Shown here in pieces: positions 10,230-20,196 of a stretch of DNA of 64,000 nt. The stretch is from positions 806,001 to 870,000 of the forward strand of contig NZ_CP092483.1 of the NCBI RefSeq assembly GCF_022429625.1, in the 5' to 3' direction. The position numbers and the translations under genes were made by a program. The stretch is from Devosia lacusdianchii. GTDB lineage: Bacteria > Pseudomonadota > Alphaproteobacteria > Rhizobiales > Devosiaceae. How positions within the stretch are numbered: position 1 is the first letter of the stretch; each line of letters opens with the position of its first letter. The notes beneath the pieces are model-generated. The model saw nothing but the letters and a program-made list of their open reading frames with translations. It did not search any database and was not told the origin of the DNA.

Positions 10230-10664
10230 ATGGTCATGGCCGACGCTAACCAAATGCCGCCCAGCGAAGCAATGAACCATCGGCCGTTGCAGACCGTGCT
10301 GGCTATCCTGCTCGCCGCCACCGGCGGCGCCATTGTGCTGATCTCCTTGGTTCAGGTCGTCCTCGGCCTCGCGGCCATTCCCGGAGCAGGCCCCGGTAAT
10401 GCAACGCTGGATAGCGAGCATCGCTTCTACGCGGTGTTCTTCCTAGCCTTCGGGCTGGCCTTGCTGTGGTGCCTGCAAGATCTGTCCGGCCGCGCCCGGC
10501 TCATCCAAGGCCTGATGGCGCTGTTTTTCCTCGGCGGGTTGACTCGTGTGCTGTCCGCCCTGACGACCGGTCTGCCGCATCCGCTCTTTGTTGGTCTTGG
10601 CGTAATTGAGCTTCTGCTGCCGCCGCTATTGGCCGGCTTGGCCTACCTGAACCGCAACACATGA
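10230..10664 (+). CDS. DUF4345 family membrane protein
   Basis: 144 aa with four predicted membrane helices (residues ~20-42, 66-86, 91-110, 117-140). The DSEHRFYAVFFLAFG segment is the DUF4345 hallmark. Function unknown. The start is ATG 10230 or the in-frame ATG two codons on. A perfect palindrome lies just upstream. Confidence 0.78.
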   Translation: MVMADANQMPPSEAMNHRPLQTVLAILLAATGGAIVLISLVQVVLGLAAIPGAGPGNATLDSEHRFYAVFFLAFGLALLWCLQDLSGRARLIQGLMALFFLGGLTRVLSALTTGLPHPLFVGLGVIELLLPPLLAGLAYLNRNT

Positions 10665-10730
10665 CTTGATCATTTCGGCGAACCTGCGACATAGAGGCGT
10701 GCTCCCCCCAAGCCGCATCGGACGTTTGCC

Positions 10731-11591
10731 ATGACCACTCCCGCCATTTCCGGCCTCGCCGATCTTGCCGGCCGCTACGATGCGGTGCTGAGCGATGTGT
10801 GGGGCGTCGTCCATAATGGCATCGCGGCCTTTCCCAGCGCCGTCGAGGCTCTGACCGAGTTCCGCAAAGCCGGCGGCAAAGTGGTGTTCATCACCAATGC
10901 ACCACGCCCTTCGCCGCCGCTGATCGAGATGCTCGACCGCTTGGGCGTCGATCGCACCGCCTATGACGCCATTGTGTCATCGGGCGATGCAACGCGGAGC
11001 ATGATCGCCAAATACCGCGGCCGGCCTATCCATCACATCGGTCCGCCGACCGACGATGACTCGCTCTATGAAGGGCTCGACGTGCGTCGCACCGGCGCGG
11101 ATGAGGCCGAAGTGATCATCGTCACCGATCTCGATACCGATGACGATACGCCCGAAATGTACCGCGAGCGCGCCAAGCTCTGGCTCAGCCGCAAGCTGCC
11201 CATGATCTGCGCCAATCCCGACCGCGTTGTCGAGCATGGTGACAAGATCATCTACTGCGGTGGCGCCCTGGGCGATCTCTACGCCGCCATGGGCGGCATG
11301 GTTCTCATGGCCGGTAAGCCCTATCAGCCGATCTACGAGGAAGCCTTCCGCCTCGCTGAAGTTGCCGCCGGCCGTCCGCTCGACAAGTCCCGCGTGCTTG
11401 CTATCGGCGATAGCGTGCGCACCGACGCCACTGGCGCCGCCCAGTTCGGCATCGACCTGCTATTCGTCACCGGCTCCATCCACGCTGCCGAACTCGATGC
11501 TTTTGGCAAACCTGATCCGCAGGCCATTGCCGATCTCGTGGCACCCAGCCGCGCCCGCATGGCCGGTTTCCTGCCGCGCCTGACCTGGTAG
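10731..11591 (+). CDS. HAD superfamily class IIA hydrolase (TIGR01459 type)
   Basis: 286 aa, matching the family's usual length. Motif I reads LSDVWGVVHNG near residue 22, then VFITNAPR (motif II) and AIGDSVRTDATGAAQFGID (motifs III/IV). The IIA cap lies between, as in NagD-type phosphatases. The second motif-I aspartate (general acid in D-x-D) is Trp here, which is a feature of this subfamily and may limit phosphatase activity. Only 4 bp separate it from ribF, so an operon is likely. Substrate unknown. Confidence 0.85.
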   Translation: MTTPAISGLADLAGRYDAVLSDVWGVVHNGIAAFPSAVEALTEFRKAGGKVVFITNAPRPSPPLIEMLDRLGVDRTAYDAIVSSGDATRSMIAKYRGRPIHHIGPPTDDDSLYEGLDVRRTGADEAEVIIVTDLDTDDDTPEMYRERAKLWLSRKLPMICANPDRVVEHGDKIIYCGGALGDLYAAMGGMVLMAGKPYQPIYEEAFRLAEVAAGRPLDKSRVLAIGDSVRTDATGAAQFGIDLLFVTGSIHAAELDAFGKPDPQAIADLVAPSRARMAGFLPRLTW

Positions 11592-11595
11592 TTCC

Positions 11596-12570
11596 ATGTC
11601 CAGCTTTATCCGCCTCGCCGATCTCGATCACGTTCCACCCAGCCTGCGTGGCGCCTATGTCGCCATCGGCAATTTCGACGGCTTCCATCGCGGCCACCAG
11701 AGCGTCATCGCCACACTCAAGGCCCGCGCCGCCGAGGCCGGCGTGCCGGCCATGGTGCTGACCTTCGAGCCGCATCCGCGCGACGTCTTTGCGCCGTCTC
11801 CCTTCATGTTCCGCCTCACCGATGGCGATGCCAAGGCGCGCCTGGCCGAGGCTTTCGGCATCGATGCTATCGCCATCCTCAATTTCGACCGCGCCTTCTC
11901 CCAGATCGAAGCCGAGGATTTCGTCTCGCGCTTTCTGGTTGACGCGCTGGGGGTCACCGGCGTTATCGTTGGCTCCGATTTCCATTTCGGCCGCCAGCGC
12001 CGCGGTACGCCGAGCTTCCTCAAAGCCGCCGGCGATACGCATGGCTTTGCCGTCGAAACGCTGGACCTGATGGATGAGGGCGACGAGGTCATCTCCTCCT
12101 CGCGCATTCGCGCCGCGCTGTCCGAAGGCGCTGTGGCCGCCGCCAATCGGTTGCTCGGCTATCACTGGTTTTTTGACGGCTGCGTCGTCAAAGGCGACCA
12201 GCGGGGCAGGGAACTGGGCTATCCCACGGCCAACACCATGACCCATGCCAGTTTCCAGCTCGCCCAGGGCGTCTATGCCGTCCGCGCCCGCCTCGGCACC
12301 CGCTTATTCGATGGCGTGGCGGCATTCGGCAAGCCGATGTTCAACAACCAGCGTCCGCCCTTCGAAACGCATCTGTTCGATTTCGACGAGGACATTTACG
12401 GCCAGACCATTTCGGTCGCACTGCTCGGCCATATCCGAGGCCAGGAAGTGTTCGCCGGCCTCGACGACTTGGTTGCAGCAATGGACCGCGACAGCCGCAA
12501 GGCCCGCGACCTGATCGCCAAGGCAAAGCCGCTCGGTGAGCTGGATATGAAGCTGGGCTTTTTCGGCTAG
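11596..12570 (+). CDS. ribF: Bifunctional riboflavin kinase / FMN adenylyltransferase
   Basis: 324 aa. The N-terminal FAD synthetase domain has AIGNFDGFHRGHQ (nucleotidyl-transferase G-x-FDG-x-H-x-GH) and SSSRIR; the C-terminal flavokinase domain has GRELGYPTAN and ends near LDDL. It makes FMN from riboflavin and then FAD, in the cytosol. It is translated directly after the HAD gene and lies upstream of ileS-lspA, an order often seen in alphaproteobacteria. Confidence 0.95.
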   Translation: MSSFIRLADLDHVPPSLRGAYVAIGNFDGFHRGHQSVIATLKARAAEAGVPAMVLTFEPHPRDVFAPSPFMFRLTDGDAKARLAEAFGIDAIAILNFDRAFSQIEAEDFVSRFLVDALGVTGVIVGSDFHFGRQRRGTPSFLKAAGDTHGFAVETLDLMDEGDEVISSSRIRAALSEGAVAAANRLLGYHWFFDGCVVKGDQRGRELGYPTANTMTHASFQLAQGVYAVRARLGTRLFDGVAAFGKPMFNNQRPPFETHLFDFDEDIYGQTISVALLGHIRGQEVFAGLDDLVAAMDRDSRKARDLIAKAKPLGELDMKLGFFG

Positions 12571-12690
12571 CATTGGTCGGGTGCTCTTCGCCTCCGGCCA
12601 GGGGAAGGGCGATCCGCAAATCATCCTTTGCCCCATTCGCCCGCCCTTGCTACAACCCCGCCCAAATCTCCTTTAGCGATTGCCGTTTCC

Positions 12691-15645
12691 ATGACCGATA
12701 CCGCCACGGGCGCCGCCGAAACCGACTATTCGGCCACGCTTTTCCTGCCCGAGACCAATTTCCCGATGCGCGCCGGCCTGCCCGAGCGTGAGCCGGGCTG
12801 GCTCAAGCGCTGGGAAGACATGGATATTTACGCCCTGCAGCGCGAGCAGGCCAGGGAGCGGCCACTGTTCACGATCCATGATGGCCCGCCCTATGCCAAT
12901 GGCAACATCCATATCGGCCACGCGCTCAACAAGACGCTGAAGGACCTCGTCTCCCGCTCCATGCAGATGCTGGGCTATAACTCGGCCTATGTGCCGGGCT
13001 GGGACTGCCATGGCCTGCCTATCGAGTGGAAGATCGAAGAGCAGTATCGCGCCAAGGGCAAGGACAAGAACGAGGTTCCGGTGGTCGAATTCCGCCAGGA
13101 ATGCCGCACCTTTGCCGAGCAGTGGGTCGATATCCAGCGCGAGGAATTCAAGCGCCTCGGCGTGCTTGGCGAGTGGGACAATCCCTATCTCACCATGAGC
13201 TTCGACGCCGAAGCCCAGATTGCCCGCGAACTGATGAAGGTCGCGACGACGGGCCAGCTCTATCGCGGATCCAAGCCGGTCATGTGGTCCGTCGTCGAGC
13301 GCACCGCACTGGCCGAAGCCGAGATCGAATACCAGGACTACGAGAGCGACGCGATCTGGGTGAAATTCCCGGTCAAGCAGTTTGGCGGCGTCGAACCGGC
13401 AACCGGCAGCCAGGTTGTCCGGCCCTATGTCGTGATCTGGACGACCACGCCCTGGACCATTCCGGCGAACCGCGCGATCTCGTTTTCGAGCAAGGTCGCC
13501 TATAGCCTTTATCGGGTTACCGAAGCGCCTGAGGGCAATTGGGCAGCCGTCGGCGATCAGTATGTGCTGGCCGATAACCTGGCCGCCGAAGTCATGCAGA
13601 AGGCCAAGGTCGAGGCTTATCAGCGGGTCTTCGCGGTCAAGCCGGACATGCTGGCCGGCACGATCGCCGAGCATCCCCTGCGTGGCCTGGCCGACGGCTA
13701 CAATTTCGATGTCCCCCTGCTCGATGGCGACCACGTCACCGACGACGCTGGCACGGGCTTCGTGCACACCGCACCGGGTCACGGCCTCGACGACTTTGAG
13801 ATCTGGATGAATTCCGGCCGCAAGCTGGCCGAAAAGAACATCGATTCCGCCATCCCCTACGTGGTGGGCGACGATGGCTTCTACACCTCCGAGGCCCCCG
13901 GCTTCGATGGCGCGCGCGTCATCGACGACAACGGCAAGAAGGGCGATGCGAACAACCGCGTTATTGCCGCCCTTGCCGAGCGCAATGCCATGGTCGCCCG
14001 TGGCCGCGTCAAGCATCAGTATCCCCATTCCTGGCGCTCCAAGAAGCCGGTGATCTTCCGCAACACGCCGCAGTGGTTCGTTTACATGGACCGCGACATC
14101 ATGGGTGTGCCCGGCGATACCCTGCGCCACCGTTCGCTCAACGCCATCGACGCTACCAGGTTCTATCCCGCTGCCGGGCAGAACCGCCTGCGCTCGATGA
14201 TCGCTGATCGCCCCGATTGGGTGCTATCGCGTCAGCGCGCCTGGGGCGTGCCGATCACTGTCTTCGTCGAGAAAGCCACCAACGAAATCCTCAAGGACGA
14301 CACGGTCAATCACCGCATCGCCCAGAGCTTTGAGGAAGAGGGCGCGGACGCCTGGTACAAGCCCGGCGCCGCCGCGCGTTACCTCGGTGAGGGCCGCAAC
14401 CCCGACGACTATGAGATGGTCACCGACGTGCTCGACGTCTGGTTTGACAGTGGCACCACCCATTCCTGGGTGCTGCGCAACAAGCAGAAGTGGCCGCATC
14501 TGAAATTCCCGGCCTCGATGTATCTCGAAGGCTCCGACCAGCATCGTGGCTGGTTCCACTCCTCGCTGCTCGAAAGCTGCGCCACCAATGGCCACGCTCC
14601 CTATGAAAGCGTGTTGACGCACGGCTTCACCATGGATGGCGAAGGCCGCAAGATGAGCAAGTCGCTGGGCAATACCGTCGCCCCGCAGGACGTCATCAAG
14701 CAGTACGGCGCCGATATCCTGCGCCTCTGGGTCGCTTCGTCTGACTATTCGGAAGATTTGCGCCTGGGCAAGGAGATCATCCAGACTACCGTCGACAGCT
14801 ACCGCAAGCTGCGCAACACGCTGCGCTGGCTGCTGGGCAATCTCGCCCACTACCAACCCGGCGATGCTGTCGATTTCCGCGACATGCCCGAGCTCGAGCA
14901 GCTGATCCTGCATCGCCTGGCTCAGCTCGATGAGCAGGTGCGTGGCGCCTACAAGGAATACGACTACCGCAAGATCGTCACTCTGCTGACGAACTTCATG
15001 AACATCGAACTTTCGGCATTCTACTTCGATATCCGTAAGGACGCGCTTTATTGCGACCCGATTTCGTCGGTCAAGCGCAAGGCTTCGCTCACGGTGCTCA
15101 ATCACCTGTTCGATTGCCTCACCGCCTGGCTCGCGCCCATCCTGGTCTTCACCATGGAAGAGGTCTGGCTGGAACGGCACCCGGAGGCCGGCTCGTCCGT
15201 CCACCTGCGCCTCTTCCCCGAAGTGCCCACCGAATGGCTCAACGAGGACTTGGCCAGCAAGTGGACGCTCGTTCGTGCCGTGCGCCGCGTCGTGACCGGC
15301 GCGCTCGAAATCGAACGCCGTGAAAAGCGCATCGGCTCCTCGCTTGAAGCCGCGCCCCGTGTCATCATTTCCGATGCCCGGTTTGCGACGGCCATCGAGG
15401 GGCTGGACATGGCGGAGATTTCGATCACCTCGGCCATTGCTATCGATCCGACGGGCGACGTGCCGAGCGATGCCTTTGTGCTCGATGACGTTCCCGGCGT
15501 CGCGGTTGTTCCAGCGCTGGCCCAAGGCTCGCGGTGTGCCCGCTCGTGGAAAATCCTCCCCGAAGTCGGCTCCGATCCGCAGTTCCCCGACGTATCGCCG
15601 CGCGATGCCCAGGCTCTGCGCGAACGCGCCGCGGCGGGGTTCTAG
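12691..15645 (+). CDS. ileS: Isoleucyl-tRNA synthetase
   Basis: 984 aa from ATG 12691 ([10 protein letters not shown]); the in-frame extension to 12628 lacks support. The class I HIGH signature appears as [11 protein letters not shown] and the KMSKS loop as KMSKSLGN. The CP1 editing domain has [12 protein letters not shown], and the catalytic domain has [10 protein letters not shown]. The C-terminal region keeps only GSRCARSWK; the second zinc-binding cysteine pair of the E. coli enzyme is absent. It charges tRNA-Ile and edits Val. Confidence 0.97.
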   Translation: MTDTATGAAETDYSATLFLPETNFPMRAGLPEREPGWLKRWEDMDIYALQREQARERPLFTIHDGPPYANGNIHIGHALNKTLKDLVSRSMQMLGYNSAYVPGWDCHGLPIEWKIEEQYRAKGKDKNEVPVVEFRQECRTFAEQWVDIQREEFKRLGVLGEWDNPYLTMSFDAEAQIARELMKVATTGQLYRGSKPVMWSVVERTALAEAEIEYQDYESDAIWVKFPVKQFGGVEPATGSQVVRPYVVIWTTTPWTIPANRAISFSSKVAYSLYRVTEAPEGNWAAVGDQYVLADNLAAEVMQKAKVEAYQRVFAVKPDMLAGTIAEHPLRGLADGYNFDVPLLDGDHVTDDAGTGFVHTAPGHGLDDFEIWMNSGRKLAEKNIDSAIPYVVGDDGFYTSEAPGFDGARVIDDNGKKGDANNRVIAALAERNAMVARGRVKHQYPHSWRSKKPVIFRNTPQWFVYMDRDIMGVPGDTLRHRSLNAIDATRFYPAAGQNRLRSMIADRPDWVLSRQRAWGVPITVFVEKATNEILKDDTVNHRIAQSFEEEGADAWYKPGAAARYLGEGRNPDDYEMVTDVLDVWFDSGTTHSWVLRNKQKWPHLKFPASMYLEGSDQHRGWFHSSLLESCATNGHAPYESVLTHGFTMDGEGRKMSKSLGNTVAPQDVIKQYGADILRLWVASSDYSEDLRLGKEIIQTTVDSYRKLRNTLRWLLGNLAHYQPGDAVDFRDMPELEQLILHRLAQLDEQVRGAYKEYDYRKIVTLLTNFMNIELSAFYFDIRKDALYCDPISSVKRKASLTVLNHLFDCLTAWLAPILVFTMEEVWLERHPEAGSSVHLRLFPEVPTEWLNEDLASKWTLVRAVRRVVTGALEIERREKRIGSSLEAAPRVIISDARFATAIEGLDMAEISITSAIAIDPTGDVPSDAFVLDDVPGVAVVPALAQGSRCARSWKILPEVGSDPQFPDVSPRDAQALRERAAAGF

Positions 15646-15648
15646 ATC

Positions 15649-16236
15649 TTGACCGAGAACAACGACAGGGCTGCCGCCGTTCGCGCATGGCTGCAGCCCT
15701 CAGTATACCTCTCCCTCACGCTGGCCATCCTCGCCTTCGGTATCGACCGCGCCCACAAGGCCTTTCAGGTCTCGGCCGATTGCATCGCCATCGGCGCTGC
15801 CCCCTGTGTCGAAATCTTCACCAGCTACATTCCGTTTGCCATGACCGGTTGGCGCGGCGGTGAAGTCGTGCGCGTCACCGATTTCTTCGATTATGTGCTG
15901 GTCTGGAACACCGGTATTTCCTATGGCCTGCTCGATGGCCTGCCGGCCTGGGGCCTAGGCGTGGTCATGCTCGTCGCCATCGTCGCGCTTTCCGTCTGGT
16001 GGGTGCGCGCCGATTCAGCGCTGATCCGCGCCGGATTGGCCCTCTGCATTGGCGGCGCGCTCTCCAATGCGCTCGATCGCCTGCTCTATGGCGCCGTTGC
16101 CGACTTCTTCCACCTGCATTGGGGCACTTGGTCGTTCTACATCTTCAATCTTGCCGACGTTGCCATCACGGCTGGTGTAATTCTGTTGATTGCCGACCTC
16201 ATAGGGCTCGGTCGTGCCAGGAAACGGGCGGCTTGA
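15649..16236 (+). CDS. lspA: Prolipoprotein signal peptidase II
   Basis: 195 aa, starting at TTG 15649, 3 bp after the ileS stop. It has four membrane helices. The catalytic aspartates lie in NALDRLLYGAVADF and FNLADVAI, and the WNTGISYGLL segment matches the conserved N-T-G-x-x-(F/Y)-G. It cleaves signal peptides of diacylglyceryl-modified prolipoproteins in the inner membrane. It is translated with ileS, and the next gene is itself a lipoprotein. Confidence 0.95.
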   Translation: MTENNDRAAAVRAWLQPSVYLSLTLAILAFGIDRAHKAFQVSADCIAIGAAPCVEIFTSYIPFAMTGWRGGEVVRVTDFFDYVLVWNTGISYGLLDGLPAWGLGVVMLVAIVALSVWWVRADSALIRAGLALCIGGALSNALDRLLYGAVADFFHLHWGTWSFYIFNLADVAITAGVILLIADLIGLGRARKRAA

Positions 16237-16321
16237 TGACCGAAGAACACGTTGCCGCCAGAATCTGGCCTTAGGCGGCAGAATGAGTTATAAGCGCCGC
16301 CGATATGTTGAAGGACGTTTC

Positions 16322-17029
16322 ATGCGCATTGGATTGACCGGGCAGCAGGCTGCTCGTCGGGCTGGGTTGGCTTCGCTGGGTCTCGTGCTGGCTCTGGCGC
16401 TGGGTGCTTGCACCACGGTCGAAGGCACCAATGCCCTCACCGATGCGGGCACCTTCGAACGCGAAGTGATGACGTCGACGGCGCGTGGCCTTGGGCTTGT
16501 CCCCGGCGAAGCGCCGAAGGAAGACCTGACTCAGGCCCGCGCCCCGCTGGCGCTGCCGCAGTCGGGCCAGGCATTGCCTGCGCCCACCACCACGGTGGCA
16601 GCGGCCCAGTTGCCCGCCAATAGCGACACCGTCCAGATCGATACCGCCAACCTGACCGAGGCCGATATTCAGCGCCTGCGTAATGCCAAGGTCGTGGACC
16701 TGCGCTCGCTCTCCGGTCGCCCCCTTACTGAGGCTGAGGCCCGCCAGCTTACCGCCCGCATGCAGGCCGCCAATATGAGTGTCAACGTCAACGGCAAGCG
16801 TCCGCTCTACCTGCCGCCCGACGAGTACTTCACCCGCGTCGGCGACGCCGAAATGGTCTGCGCCGTCGGCAATGGCGAGGTGGTTTCCATCAACGATCCG
16901 AAGTGCCCCGAGGCCGTCCGCAAGGCGCTGCGCGCCCAAGGCGTACAGACGCCATACGCCACCGGATCGCTCAGCTCCGGCCCGACATTGGGCCTGACGA
17001 GTTCAGAGACCCAGCTCGGCAACAACTAA
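16322..17029 (+). CDS. Lipoprotein of unknown function, downstream of lspA
   Basis: 235 aa from ATG 16322; longer in-frame extensions to 16214 are not supported. A signal peptide with lipobox LALGAC sets Cys near residue 31. The mature part is Ala/Pro-rich, with an APLALPQSGQALPAP segment reminiscent of DUF3035/BamF lipoproteins, which occupy this position in some alphaproteobacteria; I am not sure of that match. A C-terminal part holds two cysteines (MVCAVGNG and DPKCPE) that could form a disulfide. It ends before a strong terminator. Confidence 0.75.
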   Translation: MRIGLTGQQAARRAGLASLGLVLALALGACTTVEGTNALTDAGTFEREVMTSTARGLGLVPGEAPKEDLTQARAPLALPQSGQALPAPTTTVAAAQLPANSDTVQIDTANLTEADIQRLRNAKVVDLRSLSGRPLTEAEARQLTARMQAANMSVNVNGKRPLYLPPDEYFTRVGDAEMVCAVGNGEVVSINDPKCPEAVRKALRAQGVQTPYATGSLSSGPTLGLTSSETQLGNN

Positions 17030-17056
17030 GTTCTGAGCAACGCTACTTGCATCAAG

Positions 17057-17090
17057 CGGCTGGATGGCTCATCCAGCCGTTTCGCCTTTT
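17057..17090 (+). terminator. Rho-independent terminator
   Basis: A perfect 10-bp stem, CGGCTGGATG and CATCCAGCCG, has a GCT loop and is followed by TTTCGCCTTTT. It closes the ribF-ileS-lspA-lipoprotein unit. Confidence 0.8.
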
Positions 17091-17134
17091 CCGCGCCGCC
17101 CACCTGGGTCCCGCATGACAGAAAGTACGCCGAC

Positions 17135-19069
17135 ATGAGCGACACCCCCGCCAAACCCGACACCGGCGATCGCCTCGCCAAGGTCATCGCCCGCTCCGGG
17201 CTCTGCTCCCGCCGCGACGCCGAGGTGTGGATCACCGAGGGTCGTGTGGTGGTCAACGGCAAGAAGGTGCTCACTCCGGCCTTCAATGTCACCGACCGCG
17301 ACAAGATCATCGTCGATGGCGCGCCGCTCGCCGCCCGCCAGGGCACGCGCGTCTGGCTCTACCACAAGCCCGCCGGCCTCGTGGTCACCGAGAAGGACCC
17401 CGAGGGTCGCGAGACCATCTTCGAACATCTCGAAACTCATGGCCTGCCGCGTGTCGTCACCGTCGGCCGCCTCGATATCAATACCGAAGGCCTGCTGCTG
17501 CTGACCAATGATGGCGGCCTCAAGCGCGTTCTCGAACTGCCCGCTACCGGCTGGCTGCGCCGCTATCGCGTGCGCGCCCATGGCACCGTCACTCAGGCGG
17601 CCCTTGATCGCCTCAAGGACGGCATCGAGATCGACGGCATCAAATACGGCTCCATCGAAGCCACGCTGGAGCGCGAGCAGGGCGCCAATGTCTGGCTGGT
17701 CATGGCTCTCCGCGAAGGTAAGAACCGCGAGGTCAAGAACGTGCTCGGCGCGCTCGGCCTTGAGGTGAACCGTCTGATCCGTGTCAGCTATGGCCCGTTC
17801 CAGCTCGGCGACATTCCCGTTGGCGGCATCGAGACCATCAAGGCCAAGATGCTGCGCGACCAGCTCGGCAAGAAGCTCGCCGACGCCGCCGATGTCGATT
17901 TCGACAGCGAGATGCCCGAACCAGCAGCGCTGGTCGGTAAGCCCACGCGCGATCGCCTGACTGGCCGCGGCACCAATACGGTCGAAATCGCCCGCCAGCG
18001 CTTCCGCTTCACCGACGGCGCCGAAAAGACCGAAGCGGAAATCCGCGAGGACCGCCCGCGCCAGGACCGCCCTGGCCGCTTCGATAGCCAGAAGCCGGCC
18101 CCAAAACGCGTCGAGGCGCGCGACGACGAGGAAGTGGCGCCACCGCGCCGCATTCATTTCGATGAAGACGGCCGCGCCCCCGAGGACTTCGTGCAGAAGC
18201 GCAATACCAAGCCGACCGCCTGGCGTGACCCCGACGACCAGCCCGCCAAGACCTTCGGCAAAAAGCCTGAGCGACCGGCCAAGAAGGATTTCGGCGACAA
18301 GAAATCCTTTGGCGACAAGAAGCCGTTCGGCGCCAAGAAGCCTTATGAAAAGAAGTCCTTTGGCGACAAGCCGGTCTTTGACAAGACTCGTGGCCCGCGC
18401 CGCGAAGATGGCGATCGCCCCAAGCGTCCCTATGGCGATCGCCCTGCAGGTGCCCGTCCTTCCGCCGACCGCAGCGATCGCCCCAAGCGCGACTTCGGCG
18501 ACCGGCCGGCCGGCAAGTCGTTCGGAGATCGTCCGCGCGGCCCGCGCCCCGAGGGTGGCAGTCGCCCGCCCGCCGGCCGCGAGTTCACCGGCACGCCGCG
18601 CGGTCCGCGTCGTGGCGAAGCCGCCGCCGAACGTCCGGCTCGTACATTCGAGCCGCGCCTGCGTCCCGATAGTGAACGCGGCGAAGGCGCTGCCTTCAAG
18701 GGCGAGACCAAGCGTCCCGGCCGCAATTTCTCGGACAAGCCCGCGCGCTTCCGCGCCGACGGGGATCGTCCAGATCGCCCGGCACGCAGCGATCGTCCGA
18801 CCCGCCCGGGCCGCGACGAATTCGGCTCCGAGGCCAAGACCTATGGCAAGCCGCGCATGCGAGCCGACGGCAAGCCGATGCCCAAGCGCGATGGCGCCGC
18901 ACCTGCTCGCGGCCCGCGTCCCGGCGGCTATGGCAAGCCGGGTGGTGCAGGCAAGCCCGGTGGTCGTCCGACCGGCGCTGGTCGGCCCTCGGGCGGCCGT
19001 CCTGCCGGAGGTGGGCGTCCAGGCGGCGGTGCTGGCCGCCCTTCCGGTCCTCGTCGCCCCAAGGCCTAA
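17135..19069 (+). CDS. RluB/RsuA-type 23S rRNA pseudouridine synthase with long disordered basic tail
   Basis: 644 aa. An S4 RNA-binding domain (residues ~12-60, ARSGLCSRRDAEVWI) is followed by the catalytic domain (~70-245) with the active-site Asp in GRLDINTEGLLLLTNDG and the KKxRxVR-like EGKNREVKNVLGALGLEVNRLIR. These first ~250 residues equal a complete RluB/RluE-type enzyme. The remaining ~390 residues are low complexity, rich in Arg, Lys, Asp, Gly and Pro, with repeated FGDKK, GDRP and R/P-rich units, and end in Gly/Pro/Arg. The tail probably binds RNA or ribosomes. The gene is joined to rsmD by 3 bp. Confidence 0.9.
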   Translation: MSDTPAKPDTGDRLAKVIARSGLCSRRDAEVWITEGRVVVNGKKVLTPAFNVTDRDKIIVDGAPLAARQGTRVWLYHKPAGLVVTEKDPEGRETIFEHLETHGLPRVVTVGRLDINTEGLLLLTNDGGLKRVLELPATGWLRRYRVRAHGTVTQAALDRLKDGIEIDGIKYGSIEATLEREQGANVWLVMALREGKNREVKNVLGALGLEVNRLIRVSYGPFQLGDIPVGGIETIKAKMLRDQLGKKLADAADVDFDSEMPEPAALVGKPTRDRLTGRGTNTVEIARQRFRFTDGAEKTEAEIREDRPRQDRPGRFDSQKPAPKRVEARDDEEVAPPRRIHFDEDGRAPEDFVQKRNTKPTAWRDPDDQPAKTFGKKPERPAKKDFGDKKSFGDKKPFGAKKPYEKKSFGDKPVFDKTRGPRREDGDRPKRPYGDRPAGARPSADRSDRPKRDFGDRPAGKSFGDRPRGPRPEGGSRPPAGREFTGTPRGPRRGEAAAERPARTFEPRLRPDSERGEGAAFKGETKRPGRNFSDKPARFRADGDRPDRPARSDRPTRPGRDEFGSEAKTYGKPRMRADGKPMPKRDGAAPARGPRPGGYGKPGGAGKPGGRPTGAGRPSGGRPAGGGRPGGGAGRPSGPRRPKA

Positions 19070-19072
19070 GCC

Positions 19073-19636
19073 ATGCGTATCGTTGCCGGAAAATTCCGCG
19101 GTAAGCAGTTGAACTCCCCGTCGGACGATTCCATTCGCCCGACGGCCGACCGCGTCCGCGAGTCGATGTTCAACATCCTGGCCTCTCGCCTTGGTCCGGT
19201 CTTCGACGGCGTCCGCGTGCTCGACCTGTTCGCGGGTACCGGCGCCCTCGGTTTCGAGGCCCTGTCCCGCGGCGCGGCCCATGTGACGTTCGTGGATACT
19301 GGCGCCGAGGCTCGCGGCCTCATCCGCGATCACATCGAGGCCTTCGGGGCAGGGGGCATCACCAAGCTGCTGCGCCGCGACGCCACGGATCTGGGGGTAC
19401 CTGGTACTTTCGGTAAATTCGACCTGGTCTTCCTCGACCCGCCCTATGGTCAGGGCCTGGGCGAGAAGGCGCTGGCCGGCATCGCCGCCAATGGTTGGCT
19501 GGCCGAAGAGGCAACCATCGTGTTCGAGGAAAGCGTCGAGGCCGCGGTGGAAATCCCCACAGGATTCACGCTGGATGATCGCCGGGAATATGGGTCAGCG
19601 GCAGTGCATTTTCTGACGTTTGGGGAAAAGTCCTAG
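19073..19636 (+). CDS. rsmD: 16S rRNA (guanine-966-N2)-methyltransferase RsmD
   Basis: 187 aa. It opens MRIVAGKFRGKQL, typical of RsmD, and has the SAM-binding VLDLFAGTGALGFEALSRGA and the catalytic D-P-P-Y in LVFLDPPYGQGLG. It methylates G966 of 16S rRNA in the 30S subunit. It lies 3 bp after the pseudouridine synthase, so rRNA-modification genes are paired here. Confidence 0.95.
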   Translation: MRIVAGKFRGKQLNSPSDDSIRPTADRVRESMFNILASRLGPVFDGVRVLDLFAGTGALGFEALSRGAAHVTFVDTGAEARGLIRDHIEAFGAGGITKLLRRDATDLGVPGTFGKFDLVFLDPPYGQGLGEKALAGIAANGWLAEEATIVFEESVEAAVEIPTGFTLDDRREYGSAAVHFLTFGEKS

Positions 19637-19655
19637 ACGTCCCATAAACTCGATG

Positions 19656-19759
19656 TCACCCCGGCCTTGAGCCGGGGCCCATCCTGATACCGCCGCAAGG
19701 ATCGCTGGGATAACATCCAATCATCTCAGGATGGATCCCGGCTCAAGGCCGGGATAACA
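19656..19759. repeat. Long inverted-repeat intergenic element
   Basis: Two facing arms (19656-19687 and 19726-19759) carry the units CCCCGGC-CTTGA-GCCGGGG and CCCGGCTCAAGGCCGGG, plus CATCCTGA/TCAGGATG. Each arm can form its own hairpin and the arms pair with each other. It fills the gap between the convergent rsmD and zur genes. Confidence 0.8.
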
Positions 19760-19779
19760 CCGCGGGTGGGGGGCAGTGC

Positions 19780-20196
19780 CTACGCCGCCAGCGCCAGACA
19801 CTCAGCACACTTGCCGCGGATTTCCATCGTCGTCCGCTCCACCTTGAAGCCCTTGGCCCCGGCCCAGTCGCCCAGCCGCTCCTCGATGACAGCGTCGGCG
19901 AATTCATCCACCTTGCCGCAGCCTTCGCAGATGGCGAACGCGATCAGCCCCTTGCGATGGCAATGCTCGTCCGCGCAGGCCACGAAGGCGTTGAGCGATT
20001 CCAGCCGGTGCGCCAACCCGCGCTCCACCAGCTTGTCCAGCGCCCGATAGACCTGCAACGGCGCCCGCAGCCCGTCGGCCCTAAGTTTGTCGAGAATGTC
20101 GTAGGCGCTGAGCGGCCCCTCGGAATGGTTCAGCGCTCCGAGCACCAGGCCCTGGTTGCGCGTCAGGTCGCTGGGAACGTCGTGACTATGCGCCAT
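19780..20196 (-). CDS. zur: Zinc uptake regulator Zur (Fur family)
   Basis: 138 aa from ATG 20196 (AGGAG SD). It has an N-terminal winged helix (LTRNQGLVLGAL..LSAYDILDKLR..PLQVYRALDKLV) and metal-site cysteines in CADEHCHRKG and CEGCGK, with a C-terminal CAEC. Zn-bound Zur represses zinc import genes. Its start overlaps the znuB stop by 11 bp, so znuC-znuB-zur is one leftward operon, and two Zur-like boxes precede that operon, which suggests autoregulation. Confidence 0.92.
   Translation of the reverse strand: MAHSHDVPSDLTRNQGLVLGALNHSEGPLSAYDILDKLRADGLRAPLQVYRALDKLVERGLAHRLESLNAFVACADEHCHRKGLIAFAICEGCGKVDEFADAVIEERLGDWAGAKGFKVERTTMEIRGKCAECLALAA

Noticed and set aside
12673..15525. Minus-strand ORFs of 485 and 433 codons opposite ileS
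   Set aside because: Shadows of high-GC ileS; no motif or SD, and the plus frame carries all synthetase signatures.
17069..19333. 754-codon minus-strand ORF opposite the pseudouridine synthase and rsmD
   Set aside because: It is the antisense shadow of repetitive GC-rich coding DNA; Ala/Gly/Arg/Thr-rich with no domain, while the plus strand has clear enzyme motifs.
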